A stretch of DNA of 64,000 nucleotides. It comes from Psychrobacter sp. Choline-02u-9 (GTDB lineage Bacteria > Pseudomonadota > Gammaproteobacteria > Pseudomonadales > Moraxellaceae). The stretch is from assembly GCF_002836505.1 (NCBI RefSeq), contig NZ_PJBF01000055.1, positions 1-64,000 on the forward strand. Reading direction: 5' to 3'. The notes beneath the pieces are model-generated. The model worked only from the letters and a program-made list of their open reading frames with translations. It was not told the DNA's origin and searched no databases. This document shows positions 47,680 through 56,747 of this stretch, one piece after another. Both the position numbers and the translations under genes were made by a program. How positions within the stretch are numbered: the stretch's first letter is position 1; each line of letters starts with the position of its first letter.

Positions 47680-48630
47680 ATGGTTAAAACTAAGAAAACA
47701 ATCTATTTAGACCAAAATGTTTTGACAGAATTGAGAATTAATAAACTCTATACAAGTGATTCAAAGTTGATCCAATTACTAAAATTACTAACTTCTAATG
47801 AGTACACTATAGTTTATTCACATACGACTTTATTGGAAATATACAATATAGGTAATAAAGCATATATAGATGAGCACTTAGAAACCCTCAGGCTACTCAA
47901 CGCAGTTTATTGGAATAAACTGTTTACGCCTAATGAACACAACGTGTATGTTATATATAGAAATTTTGTCAAAGTGCATGAAGGTAAGTTTTCTAGAGTC
48001 CTTTATGCTAGTAACGAAAAATTTATTAAAAGAATAAATGGTATAGATATTGGAATAACTACCAAAGATAGTTTTAATAGTATGCTTGGTGAAGCTGTCA
48101 GCATACCTTTCTCATACTTAGACGATAAAATACCCATTTTGAGGAAAGCAAATAAATATTTTTCAAAAAAAGCAGTTGATCTTACAATCAATTATTTTTC
48201 TAGTATAAGCAATGAGCTACCAGATTTTGACCCAGTTACTTTTAGAGAATGTATCAAAATAGATACTGAAATTAAGTTAATAGAACCTGAAGAAGCTATG
48301 TTCTTTATTATTAAAGCCTTATGTGATTATGATCCTCATTTCATAAATATATTTAAATTTGATAAAGGTAATATAGAAACAAAGATTGAATTCTTTTTTA
48401 ACTTCCTCAATTGGATCGGTTATTATTCTGATAAGTTCCAAAACGATACTAATAAAAAAGGTTTCCACGCTGCATCTATGCGTGATGCAGCTCATGCTGG
48501 AACTGCTTGGCATTTTGACTATTTACTTTCAGATGATTACAAATTTAGGCAAAAAGCTAAAGCATGCTACGCTTTTGTTGGCTCTACAACGAAAGTACTT
48601 TCTATTGACGAATTCTTATTACTGCATTAG
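47680..48630 (+). CDS. PIN-like nuclease, candidate toxin
   Basis: 316 residues, strongly AT-rich compared with its flanks. The N-terminus TIYLDQNVLTEL resembles the first acidic strand of PIN-domain RNases (Asp11). An HTTLLEIYNI segment supplies Glu53, and the C-terminus has RDAAHAGTAWHFDYLLSDDY (Asp269, Asp280, Asp285/286) and then STTKVLSIDEFL, like the last PIN strands. It is about twice the length of a VapC, with a long helical middle. It is the only plus-strand gene in the methylcitrate region; its stop overlaps that of a YefM-like antitoxin gene, tail to tail. A role as toxin or defence nuclease is inference from the fold and the neighbour. Confidence 0.6.
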   Translation: MVKTKKTIYLDQNVLTELRINKLYTSDSKLIQLLKLLTSNEYTIVYSHTTLLEIYNIGNKAYIDEHLETLRLLNAVYWNKLFTPNEHNVYVIYRNFVKVHEGKFSRVLYASNEKFIKRINGIDIGITTKDSFNSMLGEAVSIPFSYLDDKIPILRKANKYFSKKAVDLTINYFSSISNELPDFDPVTFRECIKIDTEIKLIEPEEAMFFIIKALCDYDPHFINIFKFDKGNIETKIEFFFNFLNWIGYYSDKFQNDTNKKGFHAASMRDAAHAGTAWHFDYLLSDDYKFRQKAKACYAFVGSTTKVLSIDEFLLLH

Positions 48631-48866
48631 TCCGCGCTACGACTAGCAGCCCGATACTGATCAATGGACATAGCCAAATGCTTCGCATTAGCAGACGACT
48701 TCAATAAATAAAATGTCTCCATTAAACTATTATAATGAGCAAGCGACATGATAACTGCACCCTTATTGTTTTGACGACCTATAGTGATCAAGTCATCATT
48801 ACAATTTACAGTATCTAAGACTGCTTCAAGGTCTTTGTTCGCCTTAGAAAAACTGATAGTTTTCAT
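48627..48866 (-). CDS. Phd/YefM-family antitoxin
   Basis: 79 residues that align by eye with E. coli YefM over the whole length: KTISFSKANKDLEAVLDTV, ITIGRQNNKGAVIMSLAHYN and the SLMETFYLLKSSANAKHLAMS neutralisation segment (given in parts: SLMETFYLL, SSANAKHLAMS). AAGAGA precedes the ATG. The usual yoeB toxin gene should follow on the same strand; instead the antitoxin stop overlaps the stop of a convergent PIN-like gene. It lies 144 bp after acnD in the same direction and could be cotranscribed with it. It may be an orphan antitoxin or the partner of the PIN-like gene. Confidence 0.88.
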   Translation of the reverse strand: MKTISFSKANKDLEAVLDTVNCNDDLITIGRQNNKGAVIMSLAHYNSLMETFYLLKSSANAKHLAMSIDQYRAASRSAD

Positions 48867-49010
48867 AGAATTTCTCTTAGTAATAACCTCTATAAAGTAT
48901 TATACAAATATCCGTTATTATCAACGAAAAAGCCGATGTCATACAAGGTTATACAACATCGGCAACTTTCATACTTTGCTGCTTATCACGCTAAAACCTA
49001 CAAGAGACTC

Positions 49011-51668
49011 TTAGACAATATCTAAAGTCCCTTCGATAAACTCTTTAGCAAAGCGTTGTAGCATACCGCCAGCATTGTACATTTTGACTTCATCAGCTGT
49101 ATCTAAGCGGCAGATAATAGGCGTCTCAGTGGTACTACCATCGGCACGATGAATCACTAGAGTCATCAATCCGCCAGCCGAGACTTCACCTGTGACATCA
49201 AAGGTTTCCGTACCATCGATATCTAACGTATGGCGAGTCGTACCTTCTTCGAACTGTAAAGGCAGCGCGCCCATGCCAACTAAGTTTTGACGATGAATAC
49301 GCTCAAAGTCTTCAGCAACGACGGCTTCTACGCCAGCGAGACGCACGCCTTTGGCAGCCCAGTCACGGCTTGATCCTTGACCATAGCCATCACCTGCGAT
49401 AATGATAAGCGGCTGCTCACGGTTCATGTAGGTTTCAATCGCTTCCCACATGCGCATGACTTGACCTTCTGGTTCGACGCGCGCCAGTGAGCCTTGGACA
49501 ACTTCGCCATCTTCATCGCGTACCATTTCGTTCAATAGTTTAGGGTTGGCAAAGGTGGCGCGTTGCGCGGTTAAATGGTCGCCGCGATGGGTTGCGTATG
49601 AGTTATAGTCCTCAGCAGGCAAGCCCATAGTATCGAGATACTCGCCAGCTGCTGATGAGCCAAGAATGGCGTTTGATGGTGACATATGGTCGGTTGTGAT
49701 GTTATCACCAAGGACTGCAAGCGGACGTAAACCTGTCAGTTTATTTTTCTTGGCCATTTTGCCTTCCCAGTACGGTGGGCGGCGGATATAAGTGGTCATT
49801 TCACGCCAGTCATATAATGGACTTAACGCCTTACCCGTATCTTTTTTGGCTTCATCAAACATTGGGATATAAACCGCATTGAACTGCTCAGGCTTCACGG
49901 CAGCAGCAACAATGGCATCAACCTCTTCATCATCAAACCAGATGTCTTTTAGATAGACGTCATTGCCGTCTTTGTCTTTGCCCAATGAGTCTTTTTCGAT
50001 ATCAAAACGGATGTTACCAGCGATGGCATACGCGATAACCAATGGCGGCGATGCCAAAAATGCTTGCTTGGCGTATGGGTGGATACGACCGTCGAAGTTA
50101 CGGTTACCAGATAGCACTGCCGTGGTAAATAAATCATTATCGATGATTTCTTTTTCGATATCAGGGTCTAGCGCACCGCTCATACCGTTACAGGTCGTAC
50201 AAGCAAAGCCGACTACATCAAAGCCAATCTCCTGCAATTCTGGCATCAGACCTGCTTCTTCTAGATACATTTTGACCGTTTTTGAGCCGGGTGCGAGTGA
50301 TGACTTAACCCACGGTTTACGCAATAGTCCTTTGGCATTCGCGTTACGGGCGACAAGACCTGCGGCAACCATGTTGCGAGGGTTTGAGGTATTGGTACAG
50401 CTGGTGATAGCAGCGATAATCACTGCGCCATCTGGCATGAGACCATCTTTTGGTTCAGGGAGTTTTTGATCAGGCGCGTGGGCGATGCCTTTGGCCACCA
50501 AATCATCGGTAGATACACGGGCATGGGGACGCGACGGGCCTGCCATGTTACGACCGACTGATGACAAATCAAACTCAAGGACGCGTGCGTATTCGGCTTT
50601 TTCCATGCCGTCAGCCCATAGACCCGTTTGCTTGGCATACTGCTCAACCAGTTTAATCTGTTCCTCAGAACGACCCGTCAGACGCAGATAGTCAATGGTT
50701 TGCTCATCGATATAGAACATCGCAGCAGTTGCGCCATATTCAGGCGTCATATTGGAGATAGAGGCGCGGTCACCGACACTTAGCTGGCGTGCACCGTCAC
50801 CAAAGAATTCAATATATGTAGAGACCACACCTGCATCACGTAAAAATTCCGTCATCGCCAGTACGAGATCCGTACCAGTAATGCCTTTTTGCAGTTTTCC
50901 TGTTAATTTGACCCCAACGTAATCAGGTAGGCGCATATAAGAGGGGTTGCCTAGCATGACGCTTTCGGCTTCTAGACCGCCTACACCGATTGAGATCACA
51001 CCTAGTGCATCAACCATCGGCGTGTGGCTATCCGTACCGACCAACGTATCAGCGAATGCGACTTCTTCACCGGCTTTATTGTGCACGACTTGTACAACAG
51101 GTGACATTTTCTCTAAGTTAATCTGATGCATGATGCCGTTACCCGGTGGTACGACGTTGACATTGTCAAAGGCATACTGGCACCAGTTGATGAAGTGAAA
51201 GCGGTCATCGTTACGGCGCTCTTCAATCGCACGGTTTTTCTCAAACGCGTCGTCTTCGAAGCCTGCGTGCTCAACCGCCAATGAATGATCAACGATAAGC
51301 TGAGTCGGCACGATAGGGTTTACCTTAGACGGATCACCGCCTTGCTCAGCGATGGCATCACGCAAGCCTGCCAAATCAACAAAGGCCGTCTGACCCAAGA
51401 TATCATGACAAACGACGCGGGCAGGGTACCAAGGAAAATCTAGATCTTGCTTGCCTTCGATATGCTGCTTTAGCGCTGCCGTTAAATCCTCTGGTGGGCA
51501 ACGGCGTACTAAGTTTTCACACAATACTTTTGAGCAAAATGGTAGCTTGTCATAAGCACCTTCCTCGATACTCTCGACCGCTTCGCGGGTGTCAAAGTAG
51601 TAAAGGTCAGTGTCTGGAAGCTGTTTTTTGAATTCGTCATTCATGGGTTGTACGAGCGCGTTGTCCAT
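49011..51668 (-). CDS. acnD: Fe/S-dependent 2-methylisocitrate dehydratase
   Basis: 885 residues, aconitase A-type fold. Cluster cysteines are seen in ITSCTNTSNP (about residue 423) and FACTTCNGMSG (about 489-492), with DSHTPMVDALGVISIGVGG and the C-terminal swivel domain GDNITTDHMSPSNAI and GDGYGQGSSRDWAAKGVRLAG. The AcnD call, rather than AcnA, rests on the prpBC/prpF linkage and the style of the N-terminus (YYFDTREAVESI). It dehydrates 2-methylcitrate to a trans-aconitate that PrpF isomerises. The start ATG follows AAAGGTGA. prpC lies 273 bp upstream with a perfect hairpin in the gap. Confidence 0.93.
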   Translation of the reverse strand: MDNALVQPMNDEFKKQLPDTDLYYFDTREAVESIEEGAYDKLPFCSKVLCENLVRRCPPEDLTAALKQHIEGKQDLDFPWYPARVVCHDILGQTAFVDLAGLRDAIAEQGGDPSKVNPIVPTQLIVDHSLAVEHAGFEDDAFEKNRAIEERRNDDRFHFINWCQYAFDNVNVVPPGNGIMHQINLEKMSPVVQVVHNKAGEEVAFADTLVGTDSHTPMVDALGVISIGVGGLEAESVMLGNPSYMRLPDYVGVKLTGKLQKGITGTDLVLAMTEFLRDAGVVSTYIEFFGDGARQLSVGDRASISNMTPEYGATAAMFYIDEQTIDYLRLTGRSEEQIKLVEQYAKQTGLWADGMEKAEYARVLEFDLSSVGRNMAGPSRPHARVSTDDLVAKGIAHAPDQKLPEPKDGLMPDGAVIIAAITSCTNTSNPRNMVAAGLVARNANAKGLLRKPWVKSSLAPGSKTVKMYLEEAGLMPELQEIGFDVVGFACTTCNGMSGALDPDIEKEIIDNDLFTTAVLSGNRNFDGRIHPYAKQAFLASPPLVIAYAIAGNIRFDIEKDSLGKDKDGNDVYLKDIWFDDEEVDAIVAAAVKPEQFNAVYIPMFDEAKKDTGKALSPLYDWREMTTYIRRPPYWEGKMAKKNKLTGLRPLAVLGDNITTDHMSPSNAILGSSAAGEYLDTMGLPAEDYNSYATHRGDHLTAQRATFANPKLLNEMVRDEDGEVVQGSLARVEPEGQVMRMWEAIETYMNREQPLIIIAGDGYGQGSSRDWAAKGVRLAGVEAVVAEDFERIHRQNLVGMGALPLQFEEGTTRHTLDIDGTETFDVTGEVSAGGLMTLVIHRADGSTTETPIICRLDTADEVKMYNAGGMLQRFAKEFIEGTLDIV

Positions 51669-51876
51669 AAGTCACCTTTGGCTGTTGGCTAATTTTGATA
51701 AGTAGTTAAACGTCGATATTAGATAAAAATTCATTCCTTTAGCAAAATCATCGTTTGTTATTATAGGCTTTGCTAAAGAATCGATATTGAAAGTTAAGAT
51801 GGCATGATCTATAAAAAAAATAGCGTATGACGATCAAACCTAAAAATATCAAAGCTAGGCTCAATCGACATACCTG

Positions 51877-51904
51877 TATCAGCTAGCACTGCCGCTAGCT
51901 GATA
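51877..51904. other. Perfect 11-bp hairpin between prpC and acnD
   Basis: TATCAGCTAGC, a 6-base loop, and GCTAGCTGATA form a perfect stem 38 bp past the prpC stop on the coding (minus) strand. No T run follows, so it looks more like a transcript-end stabiliser or attenuating structure than an intrinsic terminator. Confidence 0.55.
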
Positions 51905-51941
51905 ATAAGTACGTAACAATAGCTACTTAAAAGAAATCAAC

Positions 51942-53069
51942 TTAACGCGTACTCATATCTGGTACTGGACGCAGCTCTTCACCCGTATATTCGGCACTTG
52001 GGCGAATGATACGGTTGTTGGCACGTTGCTCAAACACGTGGGCTGCCCAACCAGTCAAGCGTGAGCAGACAAAGATAGGGGTGAACAGTTTGGTTGGGAT
52101 ACCCATGAAGTGATAGGCAGATGCATGGAAAAAGTCAGCATTACAAAACAGTTTCTTCTCACGCCACATCACTTCTTCACAGCGTACCGAGACGGGGTAT
52201 AGCACTTCATCACCCACGTCAGCGGCCAGTTTCTCAGCCCAGCCTTTAATCACGACGTTACGCGGATCTGACTCGCTATAGATGGCATGACCAAAGCCCA
52301 TGATTTTGTCTTTACGCGCCAGCATACCCATCATTTCTTCTTCAGCCTCATCAGGTGAGCTAAAACCTTCAATCATATCCATCGCTGCTTCATTCGCTCC
52401 GCCATGCAATGGACCGCGTAGTGAACCGATGGCACCAGTGATACAAGAATGGATATCAGACAAGGTAGATGCACACACACGAGCGGTAAAGGTCGACGCG
52501 TTAAACTCATGCTCTGCATAAAGGATAAGCGAGACGTTCATTACTTTTTCGTGTAGCTCGTTTGGTTTTTCGCCTTTGAGTAAATGCAAGAAATGACCGC
52601 CAATCGTGGCATCATCTGTATCGGTCTCGATACGTACATTATCGTGGGTAAAACGATACCAATAGTTGATAATCGATGGAAAGGCCGCTAGCATACGGTC
52701 AGTTTGATCGTTTTGCTGAGCAAAATCAGTTTCGGTCTCAAGGTTGCCAAGCATAGAGCAGCCTGTACGTAGCACGTCCATTGGATGCGCATCAGCTGGG
52801 ATACGTTCAAGTACGTCTTTTAATGCTTGTGGTAAGCCACGCAAGCTTTTGAGTTTGGCTTGATAGGCATCAAGCTCACTTTGAGTAGGCAAGTTGCCGT
52901 ATAACAGCAAATACGCCACTTCTTCAAAAATACACTTATCTGCCAGCTCTGATACATCATAACCGCGATAGGTCAGACCAGAGCCTGATTTGCCAACGGT
53001 AGATAGAGAGGTTTTACCAGCGACTTGTCCACGTAGACCTGCGCCTGAAAGTTCTTTTTGTGCTGCCAT
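51942..53069 (-). CDS. prpC: 2-methylcitrate synthase
   Basis: 375 residues, citrate-synthase fold. It condenses propionyl-CoA with oxaloacetate to 2-methylcitrate. GLRGQVAGKTSLSTVGKSGSG and LTYRGYDVSELADKC are typical of PrpC, with active-site stretches HPMDVLRTGCSMLG, GPLHGGANEAAMDMI, IMGFGHAIYSESDPR and FHASAYHFMGIPTKLFTPIF. The absence of an N-terminal extension and the small size separate it from hexameric GltA. A strong AAAAGGAATG ribosome site precedes the ATG. It is third in the minus-strand prp order after prpB and a small lipoprotein. Confidence 0.95.
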   Translation of the reverse strand: MAAQKELSGAGLRGQVAGKTSLSTVGKSGSGLTYRGYDVSELADKCIFEEVAYLLLYGNLPTQSELDAYQAKLKSLRGLPQALKDVLERIPADAHPMDVLRTGCSMLGNLETETDFAQQNDQTDRMLAAFPSIINYWYRFTHDNVRIETDTDDATIGGHFLHLLKGEKPNELHEKVMNVSLILYAEHEFNASTFTARVCASTLSDIHSCITGAIGSLRGPLHGGANEAAMDMIEGFSSPDEAEEEMMGMLARKDKIMGFGHAIYSESDPRNVVIKGWAEKLAADVGDEVLYPVSVRCEEVMWREKKLFCNADFFHASAYHFMGIPTKLFTPIFVCSRLTGWAAHVFEQRANNRIIRPSAEYTGEELRPVPDMSTR

Positions 53070-53165
53070 GTTTACATTCCTTTTGTTGGTAGCTTTTTTG
53101 AGTGAAAACGGTGTTTCTGATAATAAATTTATTGGTTAATGACTGACTATAGCGCCAGTCTAGCG

Positions 53166-53822
53166 TTACGCAGGCTGTTCAGGCTGTGGACCGTCTAAAT
53201 CGACGTTACAACGCTCAAATTCAGCTTCAATAGGGACATTTAAGACTTCCATCGCGCTGCCTTCGCCTTCTGCATTGTTGATCTTCATATACTTGGCACC
53301 CAGTGGTGACTCCATAAATGTCTGAATTTCAGTCATTTCTTCTGGGGTAGGGTCAGCCATTGGCGTTGCCACCTCTTCGCCATTCATGACACGTAATTGC
53401 TCATTGCCAAAAGCAAGTAATTTTTTACCCACGTCCGACGTATAAAAGTCATCTAATTCTTTTAACTCTGCATCGGTAAACTGACTCTTATAAAAACGAT
53501 CGGCTTCCGCTTTACCCAAGTCTTTGTCGCGTGACTCAAGGCAGCTGACTTGCTCTTCACTGAGCGCGCCGCTATTGATGATTGGTGCAAACAATAGGCT
53601 ATTGACGGTATCTAGCGTAATCGTCGTCATGATCAAGTCATTTTGAGCATCAGTCTCTGAAGGTGCAGCTTCGCTTTCGCTAACAACAGTCTCGCTCGTA
53701 TCACTGGTAGTATCGTCGACGTTTTCTGGTGTTTTATCACAGCCCGTCATGAATAGCAGCGCCGCTAGCGTGCTACTAAGTAGTGAGGATTTGACAACCG
53801 TATGAGCAGTAAAAAATGGCAT
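53166..53822 (-). CDS. DUF2059-like lipoprotein
   Basis: 218 residues. A signal peptide with lipobox LLFMTGC (Cys near residue 28) is followed by an acidic Ser/Thr/Glu linker. The body (about 95-195) contains FYKSQFTDAELKELDDFYTS and DVGKKLLAFGNEQL, the pattern of DUF2059 domains, with a second FMESPLGAKYMKINN copy. It should be anchored at the inner or outer membrane facing the periplasm. It lies between prpB (100 bp upstream) and prpC (96 bp downstream), an unusual place for such a gene; no link to propionate metabolism is known to me. The ribosome site is weak. Confidence 0.75.
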   Translation of the reverse strand: MPFFTAHTVVKSSLLSSTLAALLFMTGCDKTPENVDDTTSDTSETVVSESEAAPSETDAQNDLIMTTITLDTVNSLLFAPIINSGALSEEQVSCLESRDKDLGKAEADRFYKSQFTDAELKELDDFYTSDVGKKLLAFGNEQLRVMNGEEVATPMADPTPEEMTEIQTFMESPLGAKYMKINNAEGEGSAMEVLNVPIEAEFERCNVDLDGPQPEQPA

Positions 53823-53922
53823 AAATAACCTAAAGGTAAATGAAAACGGATGTTGAAACGATAAAGTCCACAGAGGTGGTTTATCGTTTCGGCGTTGCTA
53901 ATTGGCAATTATTAGTTATTAA

Positions 53923-54816
53923 CTACTTATTATCAGCAAATAGCTTGTCTAGTGTCTGCTCAAACTCATGATAGTTCAAGAAATCATAGAGCTCCATACG
54001 AGTCTGCATGGTATCAACGACTTTGTCTTGCGTGCCATCATCTAACAAATGCTGATAAACGTTCAATGCGGCTTTATTCATAGCGCGGAAAGCGGATAGT
54101 GGATATAGCACCATATCGACACCCACACTATACAACTGGTCAGTGGTATATAGATCTGTCTGACCAAACTCTGTCATGTTCGCCAGTACTGGAATATCGA
54201 GTACATCAGTGAACTTACGATACATCTCGATATCGGTTAGCGCTTCTGCAAAGATCATGTCTGCGCCCGCTTCTTGGAATGCGACAGCACGTTCCACAGC
54301 AGCGTCCAAACCTTCTACTGATAGGGCATCTGTACGAGCCATCACTACAAAGTCAGGGTCAGTCTTTGCGTCCAACGCCGCTTTTAGACGATCAACCATC
54401 TCTGAGATACTAACGATTTCTTTGTTAGGGCGATGACCACAACGTTTTTGTGCCACTTGGTCTTCGATATGTACTGCCGCGACGCCTGCTTTTTCCATCT
54501 TTCTGATGGTTTGGGCGATGTTAAATGCGCCACCAAAGCCCGTATCGATATCGACAAGCAGCGGGGTATCGACTGCATCAGTAATACGGCGAGCATCTTC
54601 TAGTACGTTATCAAGGCTGGTCATACCTAGATCAGGCAAACCAAACGAGGCATTGGCCACGCCAGCACCAGAGAGATACAACGCTTGATGACCAACTTGG
54701 GTGGCCATCATCGCTGTATAGGCATTGATAGCGCCTGCAATCTGTAATGGCTGGTTATTATCATTTTTTTGAGTGAGAGCACTGCGAAAGCGTCCGCCTG
54801 CTGAAGATGAAGTCAT
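53923..54816 (-). CDS. prpB: Methylisocitrate lyase
   Basis: 297 residues, ICL/PEPM superfamily. It cleaves 2-methylisocitrate to pyruvate and succinate. The catalytic loop motif is [11 protein letters not shown] (about residues 123-133); [28 protein letters not shown] with the metal ligands, and [20 protein letters not shown] then [11 protein letters not shown] all match PrpB. An AAGGACAATCAG ribosome site precedes the ATG. It is the first gene of the minus-strand prp run. No PrpR-type or GntR regulator is adjacent; the nearest regulator is the LysR gene at 56748-57776. Confidence 0.95.
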   Translation of the reverse strand: MTSSSAGGRFRSALTQKNDNNQPLQIAGAINAYTAMMATQVGHQALYLSGAGVANASFGLPDLGMTSLDNVLEDARRITDAVDTPLLVDIDTGFGGAFNIAQTIRKMEKAGVAAVHIEDQVAQKRCGHRPNKEIVSISEMVDRLKAALDAKTDPDFVVMARTDALSVEGLDAAVERAVAFQEAGADMIFAEALTDIEMYRKFTDVLDIPVLANMTEFGQTDLYTTDQLYSVGVDMVLYPLSAFRAMNKAALNVYQHLLDDGTQDKVVDTMQTRMELYDFLNYHEFEQTLDKLFADNK

Positions 54817-55176
54817 CTGATTGTCCTTACATGGAGGGAAAATATTCTAATTGTTGTAGCTGATTATACTCAATTATTCATGCCTGAAAAGTTTGAGTTC
54901 TCAATAAATATTTAATTTAAATAATAATTGAATGTAGTTTTTTTAATAGTATTCATTATTCAAATAGCATTATGCAGTTATTGGTAATTTCTCACAATAA
55001 GTATTCATATTGCTTAAAATCACAGCTTTTAGAATCTTCTATTTTTTACATTTAGTTACAATTACTAAAGCTGCCTTGCTTTATTGATATAGTTACACCC
55101 ATTAAAAAGCCCCAATAGCTAGGCTACTAGGGCTTATGTTTCGCTTAAATAAGATTGTTAAGCGATGAGTTTTAAA
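54817..55176. other. Intergenic region upstream of prpB (no gene seen)
   Basis: 360 bp, very AT-rich between about 54880 and 55070. It should carry the promoter of the prp genes on the minus strand and contains the terminator of the NRAMP-like gene (55104-55137). I could not identify a specific operator. Confidence 0.5.
55104..55137 (-). terminator. Terminator of the NRAMP-like gene
   Basis: On the minus strand AAGCCCTAGTAG pairs with CTATTGGGGCTT (with wobble pairs) around a short loop and is followed by five T residues, 40 bp after the stop. Confidence 0.8.
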
Positions 55177-56463
55177 TTAAGCAAATAGACCTGCCATATT
55201 GGCCAAGAACAATAACGCGAAACCTGCTAAGAATATCAAGCCTGCGATAGACAAAGCATTCATACCTGCTGACAGTGTCTTATGCTTTTTAACCAATGAG
55301 TAGTTTAACCAACCAAAAATAGGCGCAGAGACGAACGCCGATATCATAGCAAACTTAAGCATAGCGCCTAATTGTCCTGTGAAGAAAGTGATAATTACTA
55401 GACCACCACCGATGGCATAGGTCGTCCAAAAAGCGATCTGCTTTTTATTTATTTCGCTTTCACCTTTTAGCAAGCGCCAGCATTCAGCATTAGCGCGTCC
55501 ATAGCCATCAGCACAGGTGATGGTCGTGCCGAACATACACATAAAGGCGACGAAAGCGACCAGTAGCCTCGACCATTCACCAATGGTTGCGGTATACATA
55601 TTGATCAACTGGTTGATATAAGCACCGCCGACCAACTCAATCTCTTGTCCTGATCCATACTGGACAAACACACCTAACGATAAGAAGAACAACGCCAATA
55701 TCGCTGAAACTGCATAGCCAACGTTAAAATCTAACAAACCTTGGCTATGCGTGGTGTGATCTTCTTTGACTTTGGCAGAGGTCCACATAGATGTAATTGC
55801 TGCAAACTCTAGCGGTGCTGGCATCCAGCCCATGAGTGCTACGATAAATCCCAACGTGGCTAAATTCCAAGGAGAGGCCGCCACAAAATCTACTGCCATA
55901 ACGGTTGGCTTGCCAGCAGCAATGATAACTGCAGCAACAGTAGCCGTGGTAAGCGCAATCATAATCCACTTAGTCACACCATCGAGCAACTTATAATGCC
56001 CTGCAATCAAAAAGAACCAAGAGACTGCGACGATAATGAGAGATAACGCCATTGTCGACAGACCAAGTGAAGCTGGCAACATAAAGCCCAAAATCACGGC
56101 CGCAATAAGTGAGACCGCACCTGTACTAATAACCGCTGACAAGATAGAAAGAATGAAATATACCCAAAGATATACCTTTGAGCGTTTGGCATAGCCTGCA
56201 ATCAAACTCTCGCCAGTATCGTAGACGTAGTCAGTTGCAAAGCGAAAAAACGGATACTTAAACACGTTGGCCAATACAATCATAATGGCCAATTGCCAGC
56301 CATAGATAGCACCCGCCTGTGTTGATGAAATCAAATGCGAACCACCAATGGCAGCAGTCGCCATCAAAATGCCTGGGCCAAAGATGCGCCAGCTAAAGCC
56401 CTCTTGTTGCGAGGCAACGCTATCGTCAGGGGCACTTGGGTTGTTGAGTTGTTGTGTGGACAT
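55177..56463 (-). CDS. NRAMP-superfamily transporter lacking the canonical metal motif
   Basis: 428 residues from ATG 56463, which has GAGGT five bases upstream; an in-frame ATG at 56499 lacks one. About 11 membrane helices. The first helix reads GPGILMATAAIGGSHLISST then QAGAIYGW, aligning with the NRAMP helix 1, but the metal-binding DPGN is GGSH here. Helix 6 has GWMPAPLEFAAI where MntH proteins have MPH. So manganese or iron import in the usual way is doubtful; a different ion or even an organic substrate is possible. It precedes prpB on the same strand with a terminator between, and follows a LysR regulator gene. Confidence 0.8.
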   Translation of the reverse strand: MSTQQLNNPSAPDDSVASQQEGFSWRIFGPGILMATAAIGGSHLISSTQAGAIYGWQLAIMIVLANVFKYPFFRFATDYVYDTGESLIAGYAKRSKVYLWVYFILSILSAVISTGAVSLIAAVILGFMLPASLGLSTMALSLIIVAVSWFFLIAGHYKLLDGVTKWIMIALTTATVAAVIIAAGKPTVMAVDFVAASPWNLATLGFIVALMGWMPAPLEFAAITSMWTSAKVKEDHTTHSQGLLDFNVGYAVSAILALFFLSLGVFVQYGSGQEIELVGGAYINQLINMYTATIGEWSRLLVAFVAFMCMFGTTITCADGYGRANAECWRLLKGESEINKKQIAFWTTYAIGGGLVIITFFTGQLGAMLKFAMISAFVSAPIFGWLNYSLVKKHKTLSAGMNALSIAGLIFLAGFALLFLANMAGLFA

Positions 56464-56604
56464 GAATACCTCGAAATGGTTAAAACAGCAAATTATCACT
56501 TACCTGTGTCAGCTTGCCAATGATCAGAAAAGAACGTCCTATAAATCGCCTAAATATAAAACGATTTACATCGTATCGACTTTATCACACCAACACTGTC
56601 TAGG

Positions 56605-56618
56605 AGAATGATTATTCT
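56605..56618. promoter_or_regulatory. Fur/MntR-like inverted repeat upstream of the NRAMP-like gene
   Basis: AGAAT-GATT-ATTCT lies about 140 bp upstream of the start. It recalls the core of Fur-type boxes but has only 5-bp perfect arms, so metal regulation is a weak suggestion. Confidence 0.25.
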
Positions 56619-56747
56619 AGTTATTATTACTATTTGTTTGCATTGCTATTCTTGTTAGTTAGCATACTTATAAAATAATATCAATATTTAAAATGAATTA
56701 TTTTTGGCGGTTCTTTATAACACAATATTCAACGGATATCTGCCCAT

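Noticed and set aside
48386..48646. 86-codon plus-strand frame overlapping the end of the PIN-like gene
   Set aside because: It is out of frame with the PIN-like gene, whose C-terminal PIN-like motifs support the other frame.
49963..50469. 168-codon open frame on the plus strand inside acnD
   Set aside because: It lies wholly opposite a well-conserved acnD region and has no recognisable domain.
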